Positions 48,592 to 56,953 of a stretch of DNA of 64,000 bases are shown one piece after another; positions within the stretch are counted from its first letter, which is position 1, and each line of letters opens with the position of its first letter. The DNA lies in assembly GCF_035194505.1 (NCBI RefSeq), contig NZ_CP136573.1, forward strand, positions 1,240,001 to 1,304,000, read 5' to 3'. Source of the stretch: Erythrobacter sp. Lineage in GTDB: Bacteria > Pseudomonadota > Alphaproteobacteria > Sphingomonadales > Sphingomonadaceae. The notes below the pieces were generated by a model that was given only the letters and a program-made list of their open reading frames with translations, did not search any database and was not told where the DNA came from. The translations under genes were made by a program, and so were the position numbers.

Positions 48592-49539
48592 ATGGACACG
48601 CTGGCAGTCATTCTTGAAGCACCGGAGCGCCTTGCGCTGCGGGCGCTGGGGATGAAGCCTGTCGAGGCGTCCGATGTCGTCGTCGAAATCACCTTCAGCG
48701 GCATCAGCACCGGCACCGAAAAGCTGCTCTGGACGGGGCGCATGCCGCCCTTCCCCGGCCTCGGCTATCCGCTGGTTCCCGGTTACGAATCCGTCGGCCG
48801 CATCGTCGACGCCGGCCACGAGGCACTCGGACGGGTGGGCGATTGGGTGTTTGTGCCCGGCGCCAATTGCTACACCGATGCGCGCGGCCTGTTCGGCGGC
48901 ACCGCCAAGCGCGTGATCGTGCCTTCGGCCCGCGCCCTGCCGATCCCCGAACATCTGGGCGATGCCGGCGTGCTCTGCGCGCTTACCGCCACCGCGCTCC
49001 ACGCGATCAAGGGCGGGTTCCATCACCGCGACGCCCTGCCCGATCTCATCATCGGCCACGGCGTGCTGGGCCGTCTGCTCGCCCGCCTCACCGTGGCGCT
49101 GGGTGGAAAGCCGCCCACGGTGTGGGAAACCAATCCTGCCCGCCGTGCAGGCGCGGAAGGCTATACCGTGCTCGATCCGGCGGATGATGACCGCCGCGAT
49201 TATCACGCAATCTACGATGCCAGCGGCGATGCTTCGCTCATCGACAGTCTGGTGATGCGCCTTGCCAAGGGCGGGGAGATTGTCCTTGCCGGCTTCTATT
49301 CCGAACGTGTCAGCTTCGCCTTCCCGGCAGCCTTCATGAAGGAAGCCCATTTCCGCGTGGCCGCCGAATGGCAGCCCGGCGATCTCGCCGAAACCCGCGC
49401 GCTGATCGAATGTGGTCGGCTCGATCTCAAAGGCCTTGTCACCAATCGCCGTCCGGCGAGCCAGGTGGACGCGGCCTACCCGCAGGCATTCACAGATCCT
49501 GATTGTCTCAAGATGGTTCTCGATTGGAGCGACTGCTGA
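48592..49539 (+). CDS. bchC: 3-hydroxyethyl bacteriochlorophyllide a dehydrogenase BchC
   Basis: A 315-residue medium-chain dehydrogenase that oxidises the 3-hydroxyethyl group to the acetyl group of bacteriochlorophyll a. Visible are the N-terminal AVILEAPERLALRAL, VVVEITFSGISTGTEKLLW, PLVPGYESVGRIVDAG (GroES-like domain) and IIGHGVLGRLLARLTVALGG (nucleotide fold). It begins after GGAGGAG with a nine-base gap. Its stop overlaps bchX (TGATG). It is the first gene of the bchCXYZ-pufBALM run. Confidence 0.94.
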   Translation: MDTLAVILEAPERLALRALGMKPVEASDVVVEITFSGISTGTEKLLWTGRMPPFPGLGYPLVPGYESVGRIVDAGHEALGRVGDWVFVPGANCYTDARGLFGGTAKRVIVPSARALPIPEHLGDAGVLCALTATALHAIKGGFHHRDALPDLIIGHGVLGRLLARLTVALGGKPPTVWETNPARRAGAEGYTVLDPADDDRRDYHAIYDASGDASLIDSLVMRLAKGGEIVLAGFYSERVSFAFPAAFMKEAHFRVAAEWQPGDLAETRALIECGRLDLKGLVTNRRPASQVDAAYPQAFTDPDCLKMVLDWSDC

Positions 49540-50528
49540 TGTCCGTGCTTGAAACCCAGTCTGCCGCGCTGCGCGATGAAGCGAACCACGAGCCCGATCC
49601 GGTCCACACCGGCGAGGTGACCAAGGAAACGCAGATCATCGCGATCTACGGCAAGGGCGGAAGCGGCAAGAGCTTCGCGCTCGCCAACCTGTCCTACATG
49701 ATGGCCCAGCAGGGCAAGCGCGTGCTGCTGATCGGCTGCGACCCCAAGAGCGACACCACCAGCCTCCTGTTCGGCGGCAAGGCCACGCCTTCGATCATCG
49801 AAACCTCTTCCCGCAAGAAGCTGGCGGGCGAGGAAGTGCGCATCGAGGATGTGTGCTTCCAGCGTGACGGCGTCTTCGCGATGGAGCTGGGCGGGCCGGA
49901 AGTCGGTCGCGGCTGCGGCGGTCGCGGCATCATCCACGGCTTCGAGACACTTGAGAAGCTCGGCTTCCACGACTGGGGCTTTGACTACGTGCTGCTCGAT
50001 TTCCTCGGTGACGTCGTGTGCGGCGGCTTCGGCCTGCCGATTGCCCGCGACATGTGCCAGAAGGTGATCGTGGTCGGCTCGAACGATCTGCAATCGCTCT
50101 ACGTGGCGAACAACGTATGCCAGGCGGTCGAATATTTCCGCAAGATGGGCGGCAATGTCGGCGTCGCGGGCATGATCGTGAACAAGGATGATGGCACGGG
50201 CGAGGCCAAGGCCTTTGCCGAAGCCGTCGGCATTCCGGTGCTCACCGCGATCCCCGCCAACGAGGATATCCGCCGCAAGAGCGCCAATTACCAGATCATC
50301 GGCCATCCCGGCGGCGAATGGGCGAGCCTGTTTGAAGAGCTGGCGATCAATGTCGCCGAAGCCCCGCCGCTGCGCCCCACCCCGCTCGATCAGGACGGCC
50401 TGCTCGGCCTGTTCAGCGCGGACGTGGTTGGCGGCAATGTCGAACTGGTGCCCGCCACACAGGCGGACATGCGTGGCGGCGTGTTCGAAACCCGCCCGAG
50501 CCTCGAAGTGGTCTACGACGAGGCATGA
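49539..50528 (+). CDS. bchX: Chlorophyllide a reductase iron protein BchX
   Basis: A 329-residue NifH-like ATPase that donates electrons to BchYZ for reduction of the C7-C8 double bond of chlorophyllide a. The P-loop is IYGKGGSGKSFALANLSYMM (residues ~36-55), then LLIGCDPKSDTTSLLFGG. The two cluster-ligand cysteines lie in EVGRGCGGRGI and in DVVCGGFGLPIA. ATG at 49539 overlaps the bchC stop; the stop overlaps bchY (ATGA). Confidence 0.96.
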   Translation: MSVLETQSAALRDEANHEPDPVHTGEVTKETQIIAIYGKGGSGKSFALANLSYMMAQQGKRVLLIGCDPKSDTTSLLFGGKATPSIIETSSRKKLAGEEVRIEDVCFQRDGVFAMELGGPEVGRGCGGRGIIHGFETLEKLGFHDWGFDYVLLDFLGDVVCGGFGLPIARDMCQKVIVVGSNDLQSLYVANNVCQAVEYFRKMGGNVGVAGMIVNKDDGTGEAKAFAEAVGIPVLTAIPANEDIRRKSANYQIIGHPGGEWASLFEELAINVAEAPPLRPTPLDQDGLLGLFSADVVGGNVELVPATQADMRGGVFETRPSLEVVYDEA

Positions 50529-52054
50529 GCGAGCACCCCGCCTTCGAGCCCACGCGCGCGCCTGACCGGATCGAGCTCGATTCCGCGACTGCAGGCGGCT
50601 GCGCATCTAAGGACACGATGGCCGAGGCCGCCCGCGCGGCCGGCAAGAGCGACATCCTTGATCAATATGCGGCCGATTATCCGGTCGGCCCGCATGACCA
50701 ACCCCAATCCATGTGTCCCGCGTTCGGGTCACTCCGGGTGGGCCTGAGAATGCGGCGCACTGCGACCGTGCTCTCGGGCTCGGCCTGCTGCGTCTATGGC
50801 CTCACCTTCACCTCGCATTTCTACGGCGCGCGGCGGACGGTGGGCTATGTGCCCTTCTCCTCGGAAACGCTGGTGACGGGCAAGCTGTTCGAGGACATCA
50901 AGGAAGCGGTCGAGAACCTCGCTGATCCCGCGCTCTATGATGCGATCGTCGTCACCAACCTGTGCGTGCCGACCGCGAGCGGCGTGCCGCTGCGGCTCTT
51001 GAAGAAAGAGATCAACGGCGTGCGCATCGTCGGCATCGACGTGCCCGGCTTCGGCATCCCGACCCATGCCGAGGCGAAGGACGTGCTGGCGGGCGCGATG
51101 CTCAATTACGCCCGCGAGGAAGTGAAGGCCGGCCCCGTCGCCGCCCCGCGCGAACGCTCGGACCGGCCGACTGTCACTCTGCTGGGCGAGATGTTCCCGG
51201 CCGATCCGGTCGTCATCGGCCAGATGCTTGCGCCGCTCGGCCTTGCTGCCGGCCCCGTGGTGCCGACCCGCGAATGGCGCGAGCTTTATGCGGCGCTCGA
51301 TTGCGCCGTCGTCGCCGCGATCCACCCCTTCTACACCGCCAGCATCCGCGAATTCGAAGCCGCAGGGCGCCCGATCGTGGGCTCCGCTCCGGTCGGCGCG
51401 GATGGCACGGCGGCCTGGCTGCAATCGCTGGGTGATACGCTCGGCCTGCCGCAGGCGCAGGTTGACGGCGTCAAGAACACCATGATCGCCGCCTGCAAGG
51501 GCGCGCTCGCAAATATGCCGATCAAGGGCCGCATCACGGTCTCGGGCTATGAAGGTTCCGAGCTGCTGGTCGCCCGTCTGCTGGTCGAAAGCGGCGCGGA
51601 CGTGCGCTATGTCGGCTCGGCCTGCCCCAAGACCAAATGGTCGGACGCGGACCGCGAATGGCTCGAAGCGCGCGGTGTGGAGGTGAACTTCCGCGCCAGC
51701 CTCGAACAGGACATCGCTGCGGTGGAGGAATATCGCCCCGATCTCGCCATCGGCACGACGCCGGTGGTCCAGCACGCCAAATCGAAGGCGATCCCCTCGC
51801 TCTATTTCACCAACCTCATCTCGGCCCGCCCGCTGATGGGCCCGGCGGGCGCAGGCAGCCTTGCCACCGTGATCAACGCCGCGATGGCGAACAAGACCCG
51901 CTTCGATGCGATGCGCGACTTCTTCGAAGGCGTCGGCACCGAACATGCCGCCGGCGTGTGGGAAGACCTCCCCGTCGACCGGCCCAAGTTCCGCAAGAAA
52001 TATGCGGCCCTCAACGAAGCGGCGCGCAAGGCGTCCGAGGCGGTGGGCACATGA
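50525..52054 (+). CDS. bchY: Chlorophyllide a reductase subunit Y
   Basis: A 509-residue NifD-like catalytic subunit of chlorophyllide a reductase. Cys residues available for the 4Fe-4S cluster occur in QSMCPAFGSLRVGLRM, SGSACCVYGLTF and VTNLCVPTASGVPL. The C-terminal half has LLVESGADVRYVGSACPKTK and ISARPLMGPAGAGSL. An N-terminal extension of ~70 residues precedes the core. It is coupled by ATGA overlaps to bchX and bchZ. Confidence 0.95.
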   Translation: MSEHPAFEPTRAPDRIELDSATAGGCASKDTMAEAARAAGKSDILDQYAADYPVGPHDQPQSMCPAFGSLRVGLRMRRTATVLSGSACCVYGLTFTSHFYGARRTVGYVPFSSETLVTGKLFEDIKEAVENLADPALYDAIVVTNLCVPTASGVPLRLLKKEINGVRIVGIDVPGFGIPTHAEAKDVLAGAMLNYAREEVKAGPVAAPRERSDRPTVTLLGEMFPADPVVIGQMLAPLGLAAGPVVPTREWRELYAALDCAVVAAIHPFYTASIREFEAAGRPIVGSAPVGADGTAAWLQSLGDTLGLPQAQVDGVKNTMIAACKGALANMPIKGRITVSGYEGSELLVARLLVESGADVRYVGSACPKTKWSDADREWLEARGVEVNFRASLEQDIAAVEEYRPDLAIGTTPVVQHAKSKAIPSLYFTNLISARPLMGPAGAGSLATVINAAMANKTRFDAMRDFFEGVGTEHAAGVWEDLPVDRPKFRKKYAALNEAARKASEAVGT

Positions 52055-53496
52055 CCCTCATCCTCGATCATGATCGGGCCGGCGGCTACTGGGGCGCCAC
52101 TTACGTCTTCACCGCGGTGAAGGGCTTGCAGGTGATCATCGACGGCCCCGTCGGCTGCGAGAACCTGCCCGTCACGTCCGTCCTGCACTACACCGACGCC
52201 CTGCCCCCGCATGAACTCCCCATCGTCGTCACCGGCCTTGGCGAGGAAGAGCTCGGCAAGACCGGCACCGAAGGCGCGATGAAGCGCGCGTGGCAGGCGC
52301 TGGATACAGAGCTTCCCGCCGTGGTAGTCACCGGCTCGATCGCCGAGATGATCGGCGGCGGCGTCACGCCCGAAGGCACCAATATCAAGCGCTTCCTGCC
52401 GCGCACCATCGACGAGGACCAGTGGCAGTCGGCCGACCGCGCGCTGACCTGGCTGTGGACCGAATTCGGCCCCAAGAAGATGCCCGAAAAGCGCGTCCGC
52501 AAGGATGGCGAAAAGCCGCGCGTCAACATCATCGGCCCGGCCTATGGCATGTTCAACATGCCCTCCGATCTCGCCGAGATCCGCCGCCTTGTCGAAGGCA
52601 TCGGCGCGGAAGTCGGCATGGTCTTCCCGCTCGGCAGCCACCTGGCCGACATCCGCGATCTCGCCACCAGCGACGCCAATGTCTGCATGTACCGCGAATA
52701 TGGCCGCAACCTGTGCGAGACGCTGGAGCGGCCCTATTTCCAGGCCCCCGTGGGCCTCACCCAGACCACCAAGTTCCTGCGCGCGCTTGGCGCCGAACTC
52801 GGCCTCGATCCCGAGCCCTTCATCGAGCGCGAGAAGCACACCACCATCAAGCCCCTGTGGGACCTGTGGCGTTCCGTGACGCAGGATTTCTTCGGCACGG
52901 CGAGCTTCGGCATCGTCGCCAACGAAACCTATGCGCGCGGCATCCGCCACTTCCTCGAAGACGACATGGGCCTGCCCTGCAACTTCGCCTTCTCGCGCTG
53001 TGCGGGCGTCAAGCCGGTGAACGACGAGGTGCGCGCCGCGATCCACGCCAATCCGCCGCTGGTGATGTTCGGCAGCTATAACGAGCGGATGTACATGGCC
53101 GAGGCCGGTGCGCGCGGCATGTATATCCCCGCCAGCTTCCCCGGCGCGGCCATCCGCCGCCACACCGGCACGCCCTTCATGGGCTATTCGGGCGCGACCT
53201 ATCTGGTGCAGGAAGTGTGCAATGCGCTGTTCGATGCGCTGTTCCACATCCTGCCGCTGGGCACCGAGATGGACAAGGTCGATCCGACCCCGGCGCGGTC
53301 TCTGGCCGAGTTGACTTGGGACAATGACGCCAAGGCGCGGCTCGACCAGCTTGTCGAAGCCCAGCCGGTGCTGATCCGCATTTCCGCCGCCAAGCGCCTG
53401 CGCGATGCGGCCGAGCGGACCGCGCGTGCGCGCGGCGAGACCACAGTTACAGCAGACTGCCTTGCGGAAGCTCTGCTGGAAGGCGCGGGAGCATGA
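52051..53496 (+). CDS. bchZ: Chlorophyllide a reductase subunit Z
   Basis: A 481-residue NifK-like subunit. The N-terminus has LDHDRAGGYWGATYVFTAVK and VIIDGPVGCENLPVTSVLHY (cluster Cys). Next come VVVTGSIAEMIGGGVTPEGT and FSRCAGVKPVNDEVR, and the protein ends in a light-independent-reductase C-domain (AKRLRDAAERTAR and TTVTADCLAEALL). The start at 52051 overlaps the bchY stop. The stop lies inside a strong hairpin (53485-53513). Confidence 0.96.
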   Translation: MTLILDHDRAGGYWGATYVFTAVKGLQVIIDGPVGCENLPVTSVLHYTDALPPHELPIVVTGLGEEELGKTGTEGAMKRAWQALDTELPAVVVTGSIAEMIGGGVTPEGTNIKRFLPRTIDEDQWQSADRALTWLWTEFGPKKMPEKRVRKDGEKPRVNIIGPAYGMFNMPSDLAEIRRLVEGIGAEVGMVFPLGSHLADIRDLATSDANVCMYREYGRNLCETLERPYFQAPVGLTQTTKFLRALGAELGLDPEPFIEREKHTTIKPLWDLWRSVTQDFFGTASFGIVANETYARGIRHFLEDDMGLPCNFAFSRCAGVKPVNDEVRAAIHANPPLVMFGSYNERMYMAEAGARGMYIPASFPGAAIRRHTGTPFMGYSGATYLVQEVCNALFDALFHILPLGTEMDKVDPTPARSLAELTWDNDAKARLDQLVEAQPVLIRISAAKRLRDAAERTARARGETTVTADCLAEALLEGAGA

Positions 53497-53513
53497 TGAT
53501 GATGCTCTCCCGC
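53485..53513 (+). other. Hairpin across the bchZ stop codon
   Basis: GCGGGAGCAT (53485-53494) pairs with ATGCTC-T-CCCGC (53502-53513) around a GATGATG loop, directly over the bchZ TGA. Only CCCTTT follows, so it is more likely an RNA processing or stabilising element between bchZ and puf than a full terminator. The rest of 53514-53670 shows no gene; pufQ is absent and no clear promoter was found. Confidence 0.6.
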
Positions 53514-53670
53514 CCCACCCCTTTGTCGCTGCTGCGGATCATGTCCGCATCAGCACAAGCCCATGCCCCCAACCAAAAAGGGGCTCTCCAATCCACGTGG
53601 GGGATCACGCGGGGATGCCGACGGGGGCCATTTGGCTCTCAATCACACCCAACTGAACGGAGACAACCCG

Positions 53671-53817
53671 ATGAACGAACGTATCGGAACTCACCTGACG
53701 CCTGAAGAGGCACAGGAAATCCACAAGGGCTTCATGGGGACCTTCACCATCTACGTGGTGATCGCCCTTATCGCTCACGCGCTGGTCTGGGCCGACAAGC
53801 CCTGGCTGCCGATCTGA
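53671..53817 (+). CDS. pufB: Light-harvesting 1 beta polypeptide
   Basis: A 48-residue LH1 beta chain. An acidic N-terminus (THLTPEEAQEIHKGFMGTF) precedes one membrane helix (TIYVVIALIAHALVWADKPW). The His in LIAHALVW binds bacteriochlorophyll a, and the first His (EIHKGF) is the usual second conserved site. The C-terminus is KPWLPI. ATG at 53671 after CGGAGA fixes the size; longer upstream extensions do not resemble LH1. First of pufBALM. Confidence 0.97.
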   Translation: MNERIGTHLTPEEAQEIHKGFMGTFTIYVVIALIAHALVWADKPWLPI

Positions 53818-53829
53818 TAGCATCGGACA

Positions 53830-53846
53830 GCCCCTTGTCAGGGGGC
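53830..53846 (+). other. Hairpin between pufB and pufA
   Basis: GCCCC (53830-53834) pairs with GGGGC (53842-53846), with TTGTCAG in the loop, 13 bases after the pufB stop. Intercistronic hairpins in puf messages influence the stability of the LH1 segment; that role is inferred by analogy. Confidence 0.5.
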
Positions 53847-53904
53847 AACCCTGTGGCAACCGTCTGAAACGCTGCTTTTTTTCACTTTCTCAAAGGAATT
53901 CCCC

Positions 53905-54096
53905 ATGTGGAGACTTTGGTACTATTTTGACGTCCGTCGCACCCTCGTGGCGCTTCACGTTGGTCTCGCCGTTCTGGCGTTCACCATCCACTTCCTGCTG
54001 CTCAGCACGGAACGGTACAACTGGCTCGAAGACGCCAGTGCTGCTCCGGCCGCAGCAGCTGCTGCTCCGGCTGCGTCTGCTCCGGCAGCCACCTGA
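53905..54096 (+). CDS. pufA: Light-harvesting 1 alpha polypeptide
   Basis: A 63-residue LH1 alpha chain. It starts with WRLWYYFDVRRTLVALHVGL, carrying the bacteriochlorophyll-ligating His (ALHVGL), and one membrane helix (LAVLAFTIHFLLLSTERYNW). The C-terminal ~20 residues are almost only Ala, Pro and Ser, a low-complexity tail. The ribosome-binding site AAGGAA is nine bases before the ATG. Confidence 0.97.
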   Translation: MWRLWYYFDVRRTLVALHVGLAVLAFTIHFLLLSTERYNWLEDASAAPAAAAAAPAASAPAAT

Positions 54097-54109
54097 CAGC
54101 AGGCTAAAT

Positions 54110-54150
54110 GTGAGGGGGCAGGTTCGCCTGCCTGCCTCCTAACACTTTTT
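54110..54150 (+). terminator. Hairpin with T-run between pufA and pufL
   Basis: A G-rich arm (54112-54122) pairs with CCTGCCTGCCTCC around a TTCG tetraloop and is followed by CACTTTTT (54143-54150). It sits 14 bases after the pufA stop. As in Rhodobacter, this element probably causes partial termination or protects the LH1 message so that LH1 exceeds reaction-centre subunits. Confidence 0.75.
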
Positions 54151-54194
54151 GGCAAACCTATAGCACCCGCCCTTGTGGCGGGGAGGATGGACCT

Positions 54195-55019
54195 ATGGCG
54201 CTCCTTAGTTTCGAGCGGAAATACCGCACACGCGGTGGCACATTGATCGGCGGCGACCTTTTCGACTTCTGGGTCGGGCCGTTTTATGTCGGATTCTTCG
54301 GAGTGACGACGGCAATCAGCGCTCTTATGGGCACAATGCTGATCTTCGCCGCAGCCACGCAGGGTCCGACCCTCAATCCCTGGCTGATCTCCATCAACCC
54401 GCCACCGGTTGAAATGGGACTGGCCTTCGCTCCGCTAAAGCAGGGCGGATACTGGCAGGTCATCACCGCATGTGCGGTGGTCGCGTTCGTTTCGTGGGTG
54501 CTGCGTCAGGCAGAAGTCTCGCGCAAGCTGGGCATGAGCTACCACGTCCCGATCGCCTTCAGCGTCGCTGTGCTGGCCTACGTCACCCTCAATGTCATCC
54601 GTCCGCTGTTGATGGGCGCATGGGGCAACGGCTTCCCTTACGGGATCTGGACCCACCTCGAGTGGGTTTCGGGCGTCGGCTACGCCTTCGGCAACTTCCA
54701 CTACAACCCCGTGCACATGCTCGCGATCACGTTCTTCTTCACGAACTGCCTCGCGCTCGCACTGCATGGCGGCCTGGTGCTGTCGGCGGTCAATCCGACC
54801 GGCGGAACCGACGTCAAGTCGCCCGAATATGAAGATACCTATTTCCGGGACTTCATCGGCTACTCGGTCGGCACGCTGGGCATTCACCGGGTGGGCCTGT
54901 TCCTCGCGCTCAATGCAGCGTTCTGGAGCGCCTGCTGTATCGTCATTTCCGGCACTCTATATGTCGGCAGCTGGATCGAATTCTGGGACTTCTGGAAGAA
55001 GATTCCGATCTGGTCGTAA
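54195..55019 (+). CDS. pufL: Reaction centre L subunit
   Basis: A 274-residue type II reaction-centre subunit with five membrane helices. The N-terminus is LSFERKYRTRGGTLIGGDLF. The pigment- and iron-binding region is GNFHYNPVHMLAITFFFTNC (special-pair His) followed by ALALHGGLVLSAVNPTGG (iron His). The last helix region is LGIHRVGLFLALNAAFWSAC with the second iron His. The C-terminus is FWDFWKKIPIWS. It is 14 bases upstream of pufM. Confidence 0.98.
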   Translation: MALLSFERKYRTRGGTLIGGDLFDFWVGPFYVGFFGVTTAISALMGTMLIFAAATQGPTLNPWLISINPPPVEMGLAFAPLKQGGYWQVITACAVVAFVSWVLRQAEVSRKLGMSYHVPIAFSVAVLAYVTLNVIRPLLMGAWGNGFPYGIWTHLEWVSGVGYAFGNFHYNPVHMLAITFFFTNCLALALHGGLVLSAVNPTGGTDVKSPEYEDTYFRDFIGYSVGTLGIHRVGLFLALNAAFWSACCIVISGTLYVGSWIEFWDFWKKIPIWS

Positions 55020-55033
55020 GGAGCACCTGAACC

Positions 55034-56005
55034 ATGGCGACGTATCAAAACATCTTCACCCAGGTCCAGGTGCAAGGACCGCCCGAAATGGGCGTTCCGC
55101 ACCTCGACGGGAGCGAAGGCCGGATCAATCTGACCGGACATAGCTACTGGCTGGGCAAGCTCGGACAGGCCCAGCTCGGGCCGGTCTATCTCGGCCTGCT
55201 GGGCACGATCTCGCTGGCCTTCGGGGCAGTGGCGATCATGATCATCGGCCTCAACATGGCTGCCAGCGTCAACTGGAGCCCGATCGCATTCATGCGCGAG
55301 TTCTTCTGGCTCACGCTGGATCCGCCGGGGCCGGAATATGGCTTCAGCCCGATCGTTCCGCTGGCCAAGGGCGGCTGGTTCATCCTGACCGGCGCGTTCC
55401 TCACCATCTCGGTGCTGTGCTGGTGGGTGCGCACCTACATGCGGGCCAAGGCGCTGGGCATGGGGATGCACATTCCCTGGGCCTTTGCCTCGGCGATCTG
55501 GCTGTTCCTGGTGCTGGGCTTCATCCGCCCGATGCTGCTGGGCAGCTGGTCGGAAGCCGTGCCCTACGGCATCTTCAGCCACCTCGACTGGACGAACAAT
55601 TTCTCGCTGCGTTACGGGAACCTGTTCTACAACCCCTTCCACGCGCTTTCGATCGTGTTCCTCTACGGGTCTGCGGTTCTCTTCGCGATGCACGGGGCGA
55701 CCATCCTTGCCCTGGGCCGCTACGGCGGTGAGCGCGAGATCGAGCAGATCACCGATCGCGGGACGGCAGCCGAACGCGGCGCGCTGTTCTGGCGCTGGGT
55801 GATGGGCTTCAATGCCACGTTTGAATCGATCCACCGCTGGGCCTGGTGGTTTGCGGTGCTGACCACGCTGACCGGCGGGATCGGCATCCTGCTCACCGGC
55901 ACGGCAGTCGATAACTGGTATCTGTGGGCTCAGGAGCACTACTACGCTCCGACCACCGAAAACTACGATCCGAGCGGCGCGATCACCGCGACCAGCCCGA
56001 ATTAA
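55034..56005 (+). CDS. pufM: Reaction centre M subunit
   Basis: A 323-residue reaction-centre subunit. The pufM core SLRYGNLFYNPFHALSIVFL contains the special-pair His. AVLFAMHGATILALGRYGG contains an iron His, GTAAERGALFWRWVMGFNAT contains the Glu/Arg region and another segment of the iron site, and ESIHRWAWWFAVLTTLTGG contains the last His. The C-terminus extends past WYLWAQEHYYAP by ~20 residues. No pufC follows; instead a strong terminator comes 50 bases after the stop. Confidence 0.98.
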   Translation: MATYQNIFTQVQVQGPPEMGVPHLDGSEGRINLTGHSYWLGKLGQAQLGPVYLGLLGTISLAFGAVAIMIIGLNMAASVNWSPIAFMREFFWLTLDPPGPEYGFSPIVPLAKGGWFILTGAFLTISVLCWWVRTYMRAKALGMGMHIPWAFASAIWLFLVLGFIRPMLLGSWSEAVPYGIFSHLDWTNNFSLRYGNLFYNPFHALSIVFLYGSAVLFAMHGATILALGRYGGEREIEQITDRGTAAERGALFWRWVMGFNATFESIHRWAWWFAVLTTLTGGIGILLTGTAVDNWYLWAQEHYYAPTTENYDPSGAITATSPN

Positions 56006-56055
56006 TCTCCGGCGCGCCTCGCCAGGCCTTTAGGGGTCTGGCAGGCAAGCCCGAA

Positions 56056-56098
56056 AAAAGCCCGGTCCGGACCATCAAGGGGTCCGGGCCGGGCTTTT
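56056..56098. terminator. Strong bidirectional terminator after pufM
   Basis: AAAAGCCCGG-T-CCGGACC pairs with GGTCCGG-G-CCGGGCTTTT around ATCAAGG. A-runs lie to the left and TTTT to the right. It ends the bchCXYZ-pufBALM transcript and also closes the minus-strand operon that ends at 56150. Confidence 0.93.
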
Positions 56099-56149
56099 GC
56101 TTTGGGGGGTGTGGCTGGCGGGTTCAGCCTGGAAAGGGGCGGCAGGCTC

Positions 56150-56401
56150 TCAGCCCCGGTCGCGCGCGGCGAGGTCCATCAGGTGGAGCGGCAGCGAGGC
56201 GGCGAGCGGCAGCGCGATCCACCACCAGTCCGCCCCCGTCAGCGCAGCCCGCAGGCCGAGCACGATCAGCGCCGCCGGCCCGAGCAGCCCGGCGAGCTGG
56301 GCGATCGTCCAGCCGCGCGAGAGCCGCAGCCACACGGCCTCGATCAGCAGCACGCCTAGGATCAGATCGGCCGCATGGCCGCTGGCAAAGAATTCCTCCA
56401 T
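56150..56401 (-). CDS. Small membrane protein next to tspO (orf83)
   Basis: An 83-residue protein with three short hydrophobic stretches (ADLILGVLLIEAVWLRL, LAGLLGPAALIVLGLRAAL, WWWIALPLAASLPLHLMDL). ATG at 56401 is 17 bases after the tspO stop, the last gene of the bchG-pucC-bchP-tspO run. No family is recognised. Its operon position suggests a part in bacteriochlorophyll or tetrapyrrole membrane traffic (inference). Confidence 0.65.
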   Translation of the reverse strand: MEEFFASGHAADLILGVLLIEAVWLRLSRGWTIAQLAGLLGPAALIVLGLRAALTGADWWWIALPLAASLPLHLMDLAARDRG

Positions 56402-56418
56402 GCCGCTTGCTGCGCCCC

Positions 56419-56901
56419 TCAGCCGAAGGGGGTGTTGAGGTCCACCACCGCCCAGTTGAGCGCGGCGGCAAAGCTCACCCACGCCAGATAGGGCACCAGC
56501 AGCGCTGCCGCGGTGCGCGAGAAGCGCCCGCAATAGATGATCAGCGCAAGGATCGAGAGCCACAGCAGCGTAACCTCGAAGAACGCCCAGTCGGGGCGCT
56601 GCATGCGGAAGAAGATGAGGCTCCAGCTGATGTTCAAAAAGCCGTTCAGGGCGAACAACCCGATCACCCACTCCGCCGCCGCCGATGTCGGCGCGGCGCG
56701 CCAGGCGGTGACGGCCGACATGGTGATCAGCGCATAGATCAGCGTCCAGCCCATCGGGAAGAGCGCGTCGGGCGGGTTCCAGGCGGGCTTGGCCAGCGCC
56801 TGATACCACGGGCCGAGATCGGTCACCGTCGCCCCCAATGCCGCCACGCACAGCGCCGCCACAGTGGCGACCGTTACGGGCAGGATCATCATCCGCTTCA
56901 T
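56419..56901 (-). CDS. tspO: TspO/MBR family tryptophan-rich sensory protein
   Basis: A 160-residue outer-membrane or membrane protein with five helices. Conserved features are PWYQALAKPAWNPPDALFPM, the hallmark WTLIYALITMSAVTAWR, FALNGFLNISWSLIFF, and LVPYLAWVSFAAALNWAVV near the C-terminus. TspO binds porphyrins and modulates photosynthesis gene expression in Rhodobacter. The start MKRMM at 56901 is chosen because it removes an unlikely extension. It lies 52 bases downstream of bchP. Confidence 0.92.
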   Translation of the reverse strand: MKRMMILPVTVATVAALCVAALGATVTDLGPWYQALAKPAWNPPDALFPMGWTLIYALITMSAVTAWRAAPTSAAAEWVIGLFALNGFLNISWSLIFFRMQRPDWAFFEVTLLWLSILALIIYCGRFSRTAAALLVPYLAWVSFAAALNWAVVDLNTPFG

Positions 56902-56953
56902 CACGGGAAGCTTAAAGCGCCCTCGCCCAAGCTGCAATGGCCCGCCCATCGCC

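Noticed and set aside
53497..53670. pufQ or another gene between bchZ and pufB
   Set aside because: Short open frames here show no resemblance to PufQ and have no good ribosome-binding site; only pufB itself fits.
56006..56149. pufC (reaction-centre cytochrome) after pufM
   Set aside because: There is only a terminator and no CxxCH motif; the next gene is on the other strand.
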